From Centipeda felix (GTDB lineage Bacteria > Bacillota > Negativicutes > Selenomonadales > Selenomonadaceae): 64,000 nucleotides of DNA. Below the pieces are notes generated by a model. That model was not told where the DNA came from, ran no database searches, and saw only the letters and a program-made list of their open reading frames with translations. How positions within the stretch are numbered: position 1 is the first letter of the stretch; each line of letters begins with the position of its first letter. The position numbers were made by a program, and so were the translations under genes. Shown one piece after another: positions 18,071-27,694 of this stretch. The stretch is taken from contig NZ_LT891959.1 of the NCBI RefSeq assembly GCF_900186465.1, positions 518,921 to 582,920 on the forward strand, given 5' to 3'.

Positions 18071-19039
18071 CTAAACTCTCTCGTAAACTTCAAATATGCA
18101 GTCTTGCCCTGTGCTGCTGCTTGTCATGGAAAATCCATCCAGCGAAGGAAAAAAGGCATCTGCATCGTAGCTGCCCGAAAGGCGCGTCACATACGCCCGC
18201 CATACATACGGCAGAAGGAGGCGGTAGCATGCTGCGCCGCCGATCACAAAGATCGGACGCGCCTCCTCCGCCGTCAGGCGCCCCAGAAGACGCCAGAGTG
18301 CCAAGATGTCGGCTGCTGCATAGAATCCGTCTATCTTCTGCATCGTTCGTGAGAGGACGATATTCGCACGCCCCACGAGCGGACGCCTCCCCGGCAGACT
18401 CTCCATTGTACGCCGTCCCATAACGACGATGCTGCCCATCGTCATACGGCGAAAATGTGCCATATCCTCGGGGCAGTCGGTGAGCAGATGCCCCGCCCGT
18501 CCGATCCCGCCCGCATCATCCACTGCTGCGATGAGTTCGAGCGGGTACGGGGCAGATACTTCGGGGGCACGCACAATCCCAGACGCATCCGCCTCCTCCC
18601 GCCATGCGGAAATTGGTCTGCCGTCAACGCAGAGCGTCGGTGCGATCTCCGCCAGCGGAACGAGCACAAAGGCACGCTCCGTCAGATAGGGGTGCGGCAG
18701 AGTCAGCCGCTTCTGTGCAGACGTGACGCCGTCCACATGGAGCAGATCGAGATCTATCGTACGTGCGCCCCAATGCTCATGCCGCACGCGTCCGAGTTCC
18801 CGTTCGATGCACTGCATCGCCGCGAGCAGTTCCTCGGGCGTACGGTCAAACGTGATGCGCGCGGCGGCATTCAAAAAAGGCGGCTGATCTGTCTTGCCCC
18901 ATGGCGGCGTCTCATAAAATGCAGAGACACGCTCCACACGAATGCCGTCCTGTTTCGACAGCCGCCGCAGTGCCGCGCGCATCGTCTCACCGCGTTCGCC
19001 GAGATTTGCCCCAAGCCCGATATACGCTGTCCGTGCCAT
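18071..19039 (-). CDS. folK: Fused HPPK-dihydrofolate reductase
   Basis: Two folate enzymes in one polypeptide of about 322 residues. Residues 1-160 are 6-hydroxymethyl-dihydropterin pyrophosphokinase (FolK), with [11 protein letters not shown] and [11 protein letters not shown]. Residues 170-322 are a dihydrofolate reductase domain, with [28 protein letters not shown] and a [10 protein letters not shown] segment. The start is ATG 19039 in a TGATG overlap with the folB stop; the longer frame starts with GTG one codon earlier. The fusion joins an early and the last step of tetrahydrofolate synthesis. HPPK is more often fused to FolB or FolP. Confidence 0.92.
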   Translation of the reverse strand: MARTAYIGLGANLGERGETMRAALRRLSKQDGIRVERVSAFYETPPWGKTDQPPFLNAAARITFDRTPEELLAAMQCIERELGRVRHEHWGARTIDLDLLHVDGVTSAQKRLTLPHPYLTERAFVLVPLAEIAPTLCVDGRPISAWREEADASGIVRAPEVSAPYPLELIAAVDDAGGIGRAGHLLTDCPEDMAHFRRMTMGSIVVMGRRTMESLPGRRPLVGRANIVLSRTMQKIDGFYAAADILALWRLLGRLTAEEARPIFVIGGAACYRLLLPYVWRAYVTRLSGSYDADAFFPSLDGFSMTSSSTGQDCIFEVYERV

Positions 19040-19404
19040 CACTGTCCCCTGTCCCGCGTGATGGAGATCCCGACATCCGCAAAGATACCCGCGATCGGCG
19101 CAGCAGGTTTATGCACGGTGAGCGTAATGGAATGGACCCGAGGGAATGCCGCAAGAATCTGTGCCGCAGCATCCTCCGCAAGGGTCTCAAGCAACGCCTT
19201 CGGTGCTCCCTCGATCACCCGACGTATCAGCTCATAGACCTCAGCGTAGTTCACGGTGTTCCGAAGATCGTCCGTCTCCCCTGCCGCACGCAGATCAAGC
19301 CCCAGCTCCACATCCGCCTCGAACGACTGCGGCACTTCCCGCTCATGAGGAAGGACACCATGACAAGCTATAAAGCGCATACCGTGCAGAAAAATACAAT
19401 CCAT
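19039..19404 (-). CDS. folB: Dihydroneopterin aldolase
   Basis: Cleaves 7,8-dihydroneopterin to 6-hydroxymethyl-dihydropterin for folate synthesis. 121 residues, the normal size. The family pattern is MDCIFLHGMRFIACHGVLPHE (shortened here to its first 21 positions, residues 1-21), then an NTVNYAEVYELI segment and a TVHKPAAPI segment with the catalytic lysine. Start ATG 19404 lies one base after the folP stop; the longer frame overlaps folP and is less likely. The next gene overlaps at TGATG. Confidence 0.93.
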   Translation of the reverse strand: MDCIFLHGMRFIACHGVLPHEREVPQSFEADVELGLDLRAAGETDDLRNTVNYAEVYELIRRVIEGAPKALLETLAEDAAAQILAAFPRVHSITLTVHKPAAPIAGIFADVGISITRDRGQ

Positions 19405-19405
19405 C

Positions 19406-20254
19406 CTACGCCCCCAATATTGCATCCGTCATGCGGCACATTCGCGCAATCGGCTTCACATCATGCACGCGCACCATGGATGCACCGCGCAGAATACCAA
19501 GGACGCACACCGCCCCCGTCGCCTCCATGCGTTCCGTGACGGGCAGACCAAGCGCCGCCCCGATAAAGCTTTTGCGGCTCGCACCGAGCAGCACAGGATA
19601 GTCTGTCCCATCATAGGAAATGAGCTCGTCCATGCGCCGAAGAACGTGCATATTCTGCTCTGCCGTCTTGCCGAAGCCGATGCCGGGGTCGAGGATGAGA
19701 TTGTCCCGTGCCAGTCCTGCCGCATCCGCCGCTGCAAAGGAACGCGTGAAAAAATCCCGCATTGCTTCGATGATGTCTCCCGCGTATGCCGTTCCGTTCT
19801 GATTGTGCATCACGACGACGGGCGCATGCATCTCTGCCGCCGCATGCGCCATCGCCCCCGGCTCCTCGGCGTACTGAAGCCCCCATATATCATTCAGGAG
19901 ATGCGCGCCCGCACGCAGCGCCGCGCGCGCTGTCTCCGCCTTGAACGTATCCACGGAAACGGGCACGGGGCATGCGGGCAAAACGGCTTCGAGGAACGGC
20001 AGCAACCGCTCCGTCTCCTCCGCCGCGCTCATCGGCACAAAGCCGGGACGGCTGGACTCCGCCCCGACGTCGATGATGTCCGCCCCGTCCCGCACCATCT
20101 CCTCCATGTGGCGGAGCGCATCGTCGCGCGTGTTCCACTTGCCGCCGTCAGAAAACGAGTCCGGCGTCACGTTCAGAATCCCCATGACAAGCGTCCGCCC
20201 GCCAAGGGTCAGTTCCTTCCCGTCAGCAAAGCGATAGTGTCGATTCGCCGTCAT
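19406..20254 (-). CDS. folP: Dihydropteroate synthase
   Basis: Joins hydroxymethyl-dihydropterin pyrophosphate to p-aminobenzoate; target of sulfonamides. ILNVTPDSFSDGG, VDVGAESSRPG-type text (IIDVGAESSRPG), a DPGIGFGKT segment and GASRKSF are all present. I chose ATG 20254 (282 residues) because GAGAGGAGC lies just ahead and the upstream extension has no family similarity. Its first 32 bases overlap the folE coding end. Confidence 0.94.
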   Translation of the reverse strand: MTANRHYRFADGKELTLGGRTLVMGILNVTPDSFSDGGKWNTRDDALRHMEEMVRDGADIIDVGAESSRPGFVPMSAAEETERLLPFLEAVLPACPVPVSVDTFKAETARAALRAGAHLLNDIWGLQYAEEPGAMAHAAAEMHAPVVVMHNQNGTAYAGDIIEAMRDFFTRSFAAADAAGLARDNLILDPGIGFGKTAEQNMHVLRRMDELISYDGTDYPVLLGASRKSFIGAALGLPVTERMEATGAVCVLGILRGASMVRVHDVKPIARMCRMTDAILGA

Positions 20255-20843
20255 CCTGTGCTCCTCTCTCCATCCCAAGCATCGTCCATGCCTGCATCCG
20301 TGATGCTGCATCCGTGCGAAATATGCCGCAGGACGCCGACGTCGTTGTCTGTGCACCATGTGCTCGCGCGCCGCGCATCATCATGCAGAGCTGCTGCGCA
20401 TCGAGGACGACAAGCACGCCTTCCGCCCCAAGTCCGCACTCGATCTCACGCGCGATGTCCCCCGTCAGCCGTTCCTGCAGCTGAGGACGGCGCGCCATCG
20501 ACGCGACCAGCCGCGCAAATACGCCAAAGCCCGCCACGCGGCCCGCATGGGGCTGGTAGACGATGTGCGCCGTGCCGAAGAACGGCAGCAAATGATGCTC
20601 ACACATCGAATAAAACGGAATGGCGCGTACGGCAACGAGACCGTCCGTCTCCTCCGTCAGGACATCCGCCCAAAGTTCCGCCGTATCTTCATGCAGCCCC
20701 GCAAAGAGCTCCGCATAGAGCTGTGCGGCACGCTGCGGCGTCTCCTCCATCCCCTGCGCCGCAGTGTCTACGCCAAGTGCTGCGAGAAATTCACGCATGG
20801 CGCGTACGGCGCGCGGAAGATCCGCCGCGTACTCTGTCTCCAT
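20223..20843 (-). CDS. folE: GTP cyclohydrolase I
   Basis: Converts GTP to dihydroneopterin triphosphate, the first folate step. The zinc/active-site motif CEHHLLPFFG and the later QLCMMMRGA block are present. 206 residues, including a C-terminal tail that overlaps folP. Start ATG 20843 follows a GGGGGGACGGAG stretch. The gene begins inside the 3' end of mmuM, with a 53-base overlap in another frame. Confidence 0.94.
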   Translation of the reverse strand: METEYAADLPRAVRAMREFLAALGVDTAAQGMEETPQRAAQLYAELFAGLHEDTAELWADVLTEETDGLVAVRAIPFYSMCEHHLLPFFGTAHIVYQPHAGRVAGFGVFARLVASMARRPQLQERLTGDIAREIECGLGAEGVLVVLDAQQLCMMMRGARAHGAQTTTSASCGIFRTDAASRMQAWTMLGMERGAQDDGESTLSLC

Positions 20844-21789
20844 CTCCGTCCCCCCGTTTCCTGCCGGCCTTTACCCACGCCGCAATCGACGCCGTATCGT
20901 GCGGCGTCGTACGGCAGCAGCCGCCGATGATGCGAGCCCCCGCCGCTGCGTATTCCCGCGACCGTGCGCCAAAATCCTCCGCCGTACCGCGCCACACCCG
21001 TGCCGCCGCATCATAGTACTCACCGGAGTTCGGATAGACGACGAGGGGCTTATCGGTCTCCTGCCGAATCATTCGGATCAGACCGCTCACATACTGCGGT
21101 GCTGTGCAGTTTACGCCAATGGCCGATGCCTCGGGTGCAGCATCGAGCACACGAGCACATTCCGCAATCTCCGTCCCGTCGCTGATGTGCGCACCGTCTC
21201 GGCAGGAGAACGAGAAATACGCGGAGATGCGGATCCCCTCCGCCCGCAGTGCGCGGACGATGGCGCATGCCTCATGGAGGCACGGCAGGGTCTCACAGGC
21301 GAGAAGATCGGGCGCAGCGGAGGCGAGAATCCGCAGTCGCTGTGCGTGAAACGCTGTGAGCGTGTCCTCATCCACGTCATAGTCGCCGCGATACTCCGAA
21401 CCGTCGGCAAGATACGCTCCGTACGGTCCGACGGACGCCGCCACGAGCGGCACAGCGGCATCTCCGCCGCACTCTGCACGATAGAGATCGCGCGCCTCCT
21501 GCGCCAGCCGCACGGAGCGGCGCAGCAGCTCTGCTGCCTTCTCCGCCGTAAAGCCGCGCCGCATAAAACCGGCGACGGTCGCCTGATAGCTTGCGCTTGT
21601 CAGGACATCTGCACCCGCACGCAGATAATCCAGATGAATCTCACGCACGAGGTTGGGGCGTTCAAAGAGCGCCTTTGCCGACCAGAGCGGATCATCGACG
21701 GAGAAACCGCGCGCCTCCAGCTCCGTTGCCAGTGCTCCGTCAAGGACGAGCACATCCTGCACAGCAAGCCGCGCCTCTAAGACATTCAT
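20791..21789 (-). CDS. mmuM: Homocysteine S-methyltransferase (MmuM-like)
   Basis: Transfers a methyl group to homocysteine, classically from S-methylmethionine, using a bound zinc. LDGALATELEARG at the start, GVNCTAP in the middle and GGCC near residue 297 give the expected zinc cysteines. About 332 residues from ATG 21789, which has GGGGGGA ahead; the longer frame adds 17 unrelated residues. The basic C-terminal tail overlaps folE by 53 bases. It links one-carbon supply to the following folate genes. Donor identity is not visible. Confidence 0.88.
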   Translation of the reverse strand: MNVLEARLAVQDVLVLDGALATELEARGFSVDDPLWSAKALFERPNLVREIHLDYLRAGADVLTSASYQATVAGFMRRGFTAEKAAELLRRSVRLAQEARDLYRAECGGDAAVPLVAASVGPYGAYLADGSEYRGDYDVDEDTLTAFHAQRLRILASAAPDLLACETLPCLHEACAIVRALRAEGIRISAYFSFSCRDGAHISDGTEIAECARVLDAAPEASAIGVNCTAPQYVSGLIRMIRQETDKPLVVYPNSGEYYDAAARVWRGTAEDFGARSREYAAAGARIIGGCCRTTPHDTASIAAWVKAGRKRGDGDGDRVRGGSSARRTRHA

Positions 21790-21864
21790 CCCATCCCCCC
21801 ATGCCAAAAAACGCCCCCCTGCACACGGAACACAGTTCATGCGGCAGGAGAGCGAGAGATGGTG

Positions 21865-22752
21865 TCACTTCAGCAGGCCATGCTTACGCAGTGCCGCATC
21901 GAGCTGTGCCGCATGCGCCGGCTCCATCTCCGCGAGCGGCATGCGCAGCGGTCCCGCATCGTAGCCGAGGCGGCGCATCGCCGTCTTGACGGGGATGGGG
22001 TTGACCTCACAGAAGAGCGCATCGATGAGATCTGTATAGTCGATCTGCATCTTTGCCGCCGTGCGCACATCGCCGTCAAAATAATGTTGACATATATCAT
22101 GTGCCGCGCGCGGCGCAACATTCGACAGCACGGAGATCACACCCGAACCACCGAGCGACAGAATCGGCACAATCTGGTCATCGTTGCCAGAGTAGACCGC
22201 AAAATCATCGCCCGTCGCTGCGCGCAAACGCAGGATCGCCGAGAGATCGCCGCTCGCCTCCTTCACGCCGACGATGCGGGGATGCTGCGAAAGCTTTGCA
22301 TACGTCTCCGTCTTGATGCCGACCCCCGTGCGCGACGGCACATTGTAGAGAATCGCCGGAATGCTGACGCTGTCTGCGATCTTCGTATAGTGGGCAACGA
22401 GACCATTCTGCGTGCATTTGTTGTAGTACGGCGTGACGAGGAGGAGCGCATCTGCACCGACCTTTTCGGCATACTGCGACAGCTCGATCGCGTAGGACGT
22501 CTCATTCGAGCCCGTACCTGCAACAACGGGAATGCGCCCGTCCACCTTCTCCACAGTATAGCGAATTGCCTCGCGATGCTCTGCATCTGTCATCGTCGCG
22601 GACTCGCCTGTCGTCCCCGTGATGACGATGGCATCCGTCCCGCCCGCAATCTGATCCTCAATGATGCGTCCAAGCTCGTTGTAGTTGACCCCAGTCTCCG
22701 TAAACGGCGTAATAATGGCAACGCCCGCACCGCGAAAAATCTCTTTTCTCAT
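21865..22752 (-). CDS. dapA: 4-hydroxy-tetrahydrodipicolinate synthase
   Basis: Condenses pyruvate with aspartate semialdehyde in lysine and diaminopimelate synthesis. TGTTGESATM, catalytic tyrosine region YNVPSRTG and Schiff-base lysine in GVKEASGDL are present. 295 residues, full length. Start is supported by GGGGGAG. It has its own promoter and heads the run dapA-mmuM-folE-folP-folB-folK/DHFR-ung-msrAB. Confidence 0.96.
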   Translation of the reverse strand: MRKEIFRGAGVAIITPFTETGVNYNELGRIIEDQIAGGTDAIVITGTTGESATMTDAEHREAIRYTVEKVDGRIPVVAGTGSNETSYAIELSQYAEKVGADALLLVTPYYNKCTQNGLVAHYTKIADSVSIPAILYNVPSRTGVGIKTETYAKLSQHPRIVGVKEASGDLSAILRLRAATGDDFAVYSGNDDQIVPILSLGGSGVISVLSNVAPRAAHDICQHYFDGDVRTAAKMQIDYTDLIDALFCEVNPIPVKTAMRRLGYDAGPLRMPLAEMEPAHAAQLDAALRKHGLLK

Positions 22753-22783
22753 GGCAAGCTCCCCCTTTATTTATTCTGTCATC

Positions 22784-22812
22784 ATTATCCCACGTGCCGC
22801 GCGAAAAGTCAA
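22784..22812 (-). promoter_or_regulatory. Promoter of dapA and the folate run
   Basis: Minus-strand TTGACT (22807-22812), a 17-base spacer and GATAAT (22784-22789), about 32 bases before the dapA start. Confidence 0.65.
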
Positions 22813-22828
22813 AAGCTTTGTTGATCTG

Positions 22829-25750
22829 TCACATCCGCAGCGCAGGCCGCACCGCATCAAAGAGAACGGCATTTTCGCGAATCTTCTCCTCTCCGCCGAG
22901 CACACAGCGCACATTCGCCTGCATCGCATCCGCAACAAGCGGTGCAAGCGCACGGATGTCCGCCTGCTGTGCTGTGAGGATCTCATCGCGCGCACGCTGG
23001 CGATCCTCCTGCGTGATGCCGCGCAGATGGAACGTTGCGGCAATATCCCCCTTCATCTGCGGCGTCATCGGCGCATCCACGCCGCTCATCGTGCCGATGA
23101 TGAATTTATCCATCTCACGGTCGGACACATCGAACGTGCGCACATAGTCCGCCGTCTCATCGAGCACATCCAGCGTCTCGGCGAGGTTCGGATCACGGTA
23201 GGAAGAAAACACCATGAAACCGTTGCGGTTGAACTGCGTCATCGCACCGTAGGCTCCGCCCTGCACACGGATGCGTGTCCAGAAATAGTCGTAGCGGAGC
23301 AGTGTTTCGAGCACGCGCATCGTCCCCGTGTAGCGATAGCCCAGCTTGAGGAAATTCGCCCCCTTTGCCACATACTGCACGCGGCTCTGCGTCGTCAGTC
23401 CCTCGTTGCGTGCGCAGATGTTCCACGTGTACGGCGCAGGCGGGAACACTGCCGCAGAGAGCGTGTCCCTGAACGCGGCGAGCTGCTCTGCCGTCTCATC
23501 ATATATGGAGGCGGGTGCCGTCACACTGAGGATCAGATCATTGCGGTTAAAGATCTGCGGCAGGATGCGTGCAAATGCCGCCTGCATCTTCGCATGATCC
23601 GCGTCAAAGTTCTCCTTGAATGCAGAGAGAAAATCGTGGAACGGCAGTCCGCCGACCTCCGCATAGGCGCCCGCCGGTGTCAGGTAGGCAGCAATGCGTG
23701 AGGCGACAACCTGATTTGCCGCACGCTGGAGCGAGAGCTCCATGCCCGTCTTCTCCTCATCGACCAGCTCGCGGATACGCTTGCTGCCCGAGAAGTCGCT
23801 CGTGCCGATGATCTCCGTGAGAAGCTCAAACAGACGCGGCAGATTCTCACGCAGCACCTTGGCGCGCAGCTTGAAGCGCGGCATGAGTGAGTCCGCCTCA
23901 CCCGCACGCGTATAGGCGACAATGTCCGCCCCGATGCCGCCCGTATAGAGACTGCGCAGCATCGCCAGCTCTGCATAGCTGTGCTCCGCCGTATCGACCG
24001 CGCCGAACATCTCGGCGAGCAGATATGCGTACGGCAGATCCTCCTGCGAAACGGCTGCCATCGGGAAGTAGAAATTCAGATAGACAATGCCGTTCGTCTC
24101 GAGATCCGAAAAGAGCACCTTCGTCCCCGCGAGATCGCGCACCTCGAGCGGCAGACGCTCCGCATCCTTGCGAATGTCCGACCGTGCAAGGATAGGGATC
24201 GAGCGCAGTGCCTCCTCCGTGTCAGGAGCCTCCTGCGCCGCCTTCAGCGCCGTACAGGAGCGCATAACCTCCGCAACCTCGTCTGCACTCATCGCAGCCT
24301 TCTTCTCCGCCAGCTCCGCCGCCTGGACTGCCGCCCGTTCCGCACCGAGTGTACGGCTCGGCGCGAGTGTCACGAGAGCGGCGTGCGGATTGTCGAGGAA
24401 CGCCTCGCGAATCAGCTGCTCGAAGTAGCCGTCCTTGAGTCCTTTTTTGAGCGCGGCAAGAGTATTCTCATAGCGCAGATAGTCCTCAGGCGCACCGCCG
24501 TAGAGCCACGTCTTCATCAGACGAATTCCGTAGATCAGTCCCTTGGGTGATGAGCCGAAGTCCGACTCGCGCAGACGGAACTCAAGCGTATTGAGCGATG
24601 CCTGTACGAGCTGATGATTGAGTCCCCCATCCGCGAGCTGCGTCAGCGTCTCCCGCACAACCCGTGCGAACTCCTCCGCGCGCGCCGTCTCCGACTTGCT
24701 GACCACGATGCTGAAGAACGGCTGAAGGATGTCACTCTCGTAGTTCGAATCCACATCGCGTCCGAGCCCCGCGTCGATGAGCGCCTGCCGCAGCGGCGCG
24801 CCCTGCATCCGCAGCAGCGCATGGTCGAGAATCTGCAATGCCATGACACGCTTCATATCCGACGTATCGCCGATCACCCAGCTAAGCGAAAGAAAGGCAT
24901 TCTCTGCGAGCGGCTCCTCCGCGCCGATGGGATAGAAATGATCCTTGCGGACGCACGCCGGGAATGCAGACTGACGATCAATGCGCGACGGCACGGGAAT
25001 GCGGTCAAAATGCGAGAGGTAGGCACGGTCGAGATACGCCAGCTTCTCCTCGATGTCGAGATTGCCATAGAGATAAATATAGCTGTTGGACGGATGATAG
25101 TAGCGCGCATGAAACGCGAGGAACTGCTCCTGCGTCAGCGCGGGAATCGCCTCGGGATCGCCGCCCGACTCATAGCCATATGTTGTATCAGGATAGAGTG
25201 CCGCCATGATGCGACTGCCGAGGAGATCATCCGGCGCGGAGAGCGCGCCCTTCATCTCATTGTAGACCACTCCGCTGTACGTCAGCGGCGCATCTGTATT
25301 TTCAAGCTCGTAGTGCCACCCCTCCTGCATGAGCACCTGCGGATTCTCACGCATTGCCGGGTAAAACACTGCATCCAGATAGACATCCATCAGATTTTGG
25401 AAATCGCGGTCGTTGCGGCTTGCCACAGGGTACATCGTCTTATCAGGGAACGTCATCGCATTGAGGAACGTATTGAGCGAGCCCTTCACGAGCTCCACGA
25501 ACGGCTCCTTCAGCGGATACTTGCGCGAGCCGCAGAGCACGGAGTGCTCCACGATATGTGCCACCCCCGTATCATCGACCGGCGGCGTACGGAAGCTGAT
25601 CGAAAACACCTTGTTGTCGTCTGCCGTCTCCAAAAAGAACAGCTGCGCCCCCGTCTTCTCATGCACGAACGTGTATGCCGTCCCCTCTGCCTCTGTAATC
25701 TGCTCCGAGCGAAGCAGGCGGAAACCGTGAATCACATCATCTATTTTCAT
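22829..25750 (-). CDS. M16C-family zinc metalloprotease (PreP/Cym1 type)
   Basis: Large single-chain peptidase of 973 residues with the two-half M16C layout. The inverted zinc motif HIVEH lies near residue 57, within VDDTGVAHIVEHSVLCGSRK-type text, followed by KYPLKEPFVEL. No signal peptide is visible, so it is probably cytoplasmic and degrades short peptides. I set the start at ATG 25750, 9 bases after AAGGAGG; the longer frame begins upstream of the promoter -10. It is a single-gene unit with its own promoter. Confidence 0.92.
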   Translation of the reverse strand: MKIDDVIHGFRLLRSEQITEAEGTAYTFVHEKTGAQLFFLETADDNKVFSISFRTPPVDDTGVAHIVEHSVLCGSRKYPLKEPFVELVKGSLNTFLNAMTFPDKTMYPVASRNDRDFQNLMDVYLDAVFYPAMRENPQVLMQEGWHYELENTDAPLTYSGVVYNEMKGALSAPDDLLGSRIMAALYPDTTYGYESGGDPEAIPALTQEQFLAFHARYYHPSNSYIYLYGNLDIEEKLAYLDRAYLSHFDRIPVPSRIDRQSAFPACVRKDHFYPIGAEEPLAENAFLSLSWVIGDTSDMKRVMALQILDHALLRMQGAPLRQALIDAGLGRDVDSNYESDILQPFFSIVVSKSETARAEEFARVVRETLTQLADGGLNHQLVQASLNTLEFRLRESDFGSSPKGLIYGIRLMKTWLYGGAPEDYLRYENTLAALKKGLKDGYFEQLIREAFLDNPHAALVTLAPSRTLGAERAAVQAAELAEKKAAMSADEVAEVMRSCTALKAAQEAPDTEEALRSIPILARSDIRKDAERLPLEVRDLAGTKVLFSDLETNGIVYLNFYFPMAAVSQEDLPYAYLLAEMFGAVDTAEHSYAELAMLRSLYTGGIGADIVAYTRAGEADSLMPRFKLRAKVLRENLPRLFELLTEIIGTSDFSGSKRIRELVDEEKTGMELSLQRAANQVVASRIAAYLTPAGAYAEVGGLPFHDFLSAFKENFDADHAKMQAAFARILPQIFNRNDLILSVTAPASIYDETAEQLAAFRDTLSAAVFPPAPYTWNICARNEGLTTQSRVQYVAKGANFLKLGYRYTGTMRVLETLLRYDYFWTRIRVQGGAYGAMTQFNRNGFMVFSSYRDPNLAETLDVLDETADYVRTFDVSDREMDKFIIGTMSGVDAPMTPQMKGDIAATFHLRGITQEDRQRARDEILTAQQADIRALAPLVADAMQANVRCVLGGEEKIRENAVLFDAVRPALRM

Positions 25751-25781
25751 GAAATGTATCCTCCTTATCGTTACGCCTGCC

Positions 25782-25809
25782 ATTATACCATAGAGAGGGA
25801 GATTCTCAA
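25782..25809 (-). promoter_or_regulatory. Promoter of the M16C peptidase gene
   Basis: Minus-strand TTGAGA (25804-25809), a 16-base spacer and consensus TATAAT (25782-25787), 31 bases before the chosen start. Confidence 0.7.
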
Positions 25810-25810
25810 A

Positions 25811-25837
25811 ACAAAAGGACTGTCGATACGACAGCCC
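25811..25837 (-). terminator. Intrinsic terminator after truB
   Basis: A 9-bp stem (GGCTGTCG paired with CGACAGTCC, one mismatch/wobble), 3-base loop and following TTTTGTTTT on the minus strand. It closes the rimP-to-truB operon, just ahead of the next promoter. Confidence 0.8.
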
Positions 25838-25870
25838 AACAAGGGAAATATGAATAAATTCCCCTAAATC

Positions 25871-26743
25871 TCAAACCGGCGGAAACGCCTTCTCCGGGTA
25901 CATCTCCTGTGCATTGGCATCATAGCGTCCGATACCGAGAAAAACGCCGGCGGCATAGACACGATAAAGCCCTGCAGTGAGAGGGCGCCGTTCCGTGGTT
26001 GAGAGCCCGCTGTAGAACGCCTTGACACGCTGCTGTGCCAGCTCGTAGCAGGGGAGCGACAGGGCGCGGTCTGCCGCGCAGACCGCATCCTCCCCCGCCT
26101 CCGCGAGTTCCTCGGGCGTATAGGCATCCGCAAGGGTAAACGCGCCGACGCGGCTGCGCAGAAGGAAGCGCATCGTCGCGGGCAGATGCAGTCCCGCACC
26201 GATGTCGGCGCAGAGGGACCGGATATAGGTCCCCTTGGAGCAGTCCACGTCGATCCGGATGCGCTGCCGCACGGCATCGATGTGCAGGAGCTCCAATCGG
26301 TGAATAGTGACCTTGCGCGTCGGGATATCCACTGCTCGTCCCTGCCGCACAAGATCGGCGGCACGCTTCCCGCCGACCTTGATTGCTGAGTAGGCGGGCG
26401 GGCGCTGCGTGATGCACCCGCGAAAGCGTGCGAGCACCGCCTCAATCTCCTCCTCCGCCGGCAGAACGGGGTGCTCTGCACGCTCCGTTACCGTCCCGTA
26501 GACATCCCCTGTGTCCGTCGCATAGCCAAAGGCGATCTCGGCACGGTAGGACTTATCCGCCCCCTCAAGGTACTCCACGAGCCGTGCAGCGCGCCCAAGG
26601 GCGATGGGGAGAATCCCAGCCGCCGCGGGATCGAGCGTCCCCGCATGACCGACACGTTTCTGGTGAAAGATGCGCCGCACGACATCGACGACATCGTGCG
26701 AGGACATCCCTGTCGGCTTCAGTACATTGATGAATCCATCCAC
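25871..26743 (-). CDS. truB: tRNA pseudouridine(55) synthase
   Basis: Makes the T-loop pseudouridine in tRNA. MDGFINVLKPTGMSSHD at the start and the catalytic aspartate motif GHAGTLDPAAAG are diagnostic; a C-terminal PUA-like part follows. 290 residues. It begins 3 bases after the nrnA stop, without a strong ribosome site, which suggests coupling. Last gene of the operon. Confidence 0.96.
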   Translation of the reverse strand: MDGFINVLKPTGMSSHDVVDVVRRIFHQKRVGHAGTLDPAAAGILPIALGRAARLVEYLEGADKSYRAEIAFGYATDTGDVYGTVTERAEHPVLPAEEEIEAVLARFRGCITQRPPAYSAIKVGGKRAADLVRQGRAVDIPTRKVTIHRLELLHIDAVRQRIRIDVDCSKGTYIRSLCADIGAGLHLPATMRFLLRSRVGAFTLADAYTPEELAEAGEDAVCAADRALSLPCYELAQQRVKAFYSGLSTTERRPLTAGLYRVYAAGVFLGIGRYDANAQEMYPEKAFPPV

Positions 26744-26746
26744 GGT

Positions 26747-27694
26747 TTACGCATTCAGCTCCTCCCCGATGGCATCGAGGATCGCCGTACGAGCCTCGGC
26801 AAACGGCGCGTGGATCGTGCATCCCGCTGCACGGATATGTCCGCCGCCGTCGAATTTCTGCGCGATGCGCGAGACGTTCGTCCCCTTTGAGCGCATACTG
26901 ATGCGGTAGGTATCCTTTTCCAGCCACTTCATAAAGAATACAATCTGTGTCCCCTCGATCACGCGCAGCTCGTCGAGCAGTCCCTCCGTCGTCGTGACCC
27001 CGCGTGCCCGCTCCTCGTCGATAAAGACAGCGGCAACCCTGCCGTCAAAGAACATCTCGAGGTTTCGGATGGCTCTGACCTGTGCCATCACTTCATCGTA
27101 TGACTTCATCTCCATCGCTGCGGAAACGATATTCGGCTTCACGCCGATCTCAAGGAGATCCGCCGCCGCGCGCATCGTATGCGGCGTCGTATTGGAGAAT
27201 CGGAAAAAGCCCGTATCCGTCGCCATCCCCGTATAAAGGCAGACCGCCGCATCGAGCATCGGCATGATGCCGAGGATGCGTACAAGGTCATAAACTATCT
27301 CACAGGTAGCGGCGGCTTTCGGGTTCAGGCAGAGATGCTCCGCCTTCTCATCATTCGTCACATGGTGATCAATATTAAGCAGATGAACGGCATCCACAGC
27401 GGATACCGACGCCCCCGTCCTGCCGAGTTCAACATCGCAGACGACAAGCAGGTCAGCGGTATAACGCTGACTCTCTATGGGACGCTCAATTTGGTCAACG
27501 CCCGGCAGAATGCTGAAAATTCGGGGAATCTCATCGTCAATCAGGATACGAACTTCTTTCCCCTGCGCACGCAGGACGTGCATGAGTCCAAGCGTCGATC
27601 CGATGGCATCCCCATCGGGACGGATATGCGAAGTGAGAACGACAGTCTGCGCATCGCGGAGCATCTGCACCGCATCGTCCATAGTGATCTTCAT
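26747..27694 (-). CDS. nrnA: DHH/DHHA1 phosphoesterase, NrnA-type
   Basis: Bifunctional nano-RNase and 3'-phosphoadenosine 5'-phosphate phosphatase family. DHH-motif blocks are SHIRPDGDAIGS (residues about 20-31) and NIDHHVTND (about 110), with a DHHA1 glycine-rich end (FDGGGHIRAAG). 315 residues. The start overlaps the rbfA stop by 4 bases. The position between rbfA and truB is common in Firmicutes. Confidence 0.93.
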   Translation of the reverse strand: MKITMDDAVQMLRDAQTVVLTSHIRPDGDAIGSTLGLMHVLRAQGKEVRILIDDEIPRIFSILPGVDQIERPIESQRYTADLLVVCDVELGRTGASVSAVDAVHLLNIDHHVTNDEKAEHLCLNPKAAATCEIVYDLVRILGIMPMLDAAVCLYTGMATDTGFFRFSNTTPHTMRAAADLLEIGVKPNIVSAAMEMKSYDEVMAQVRAIRNLEMFFDGRVAAVFIDEERARGVTTTEGLLDELRVIEGTQIVFFMKWLEKDTYRISMRSKGTNVSRIAQKFDGGGHIRAAGCTIHAPFAEARTAILDAIGEELNA

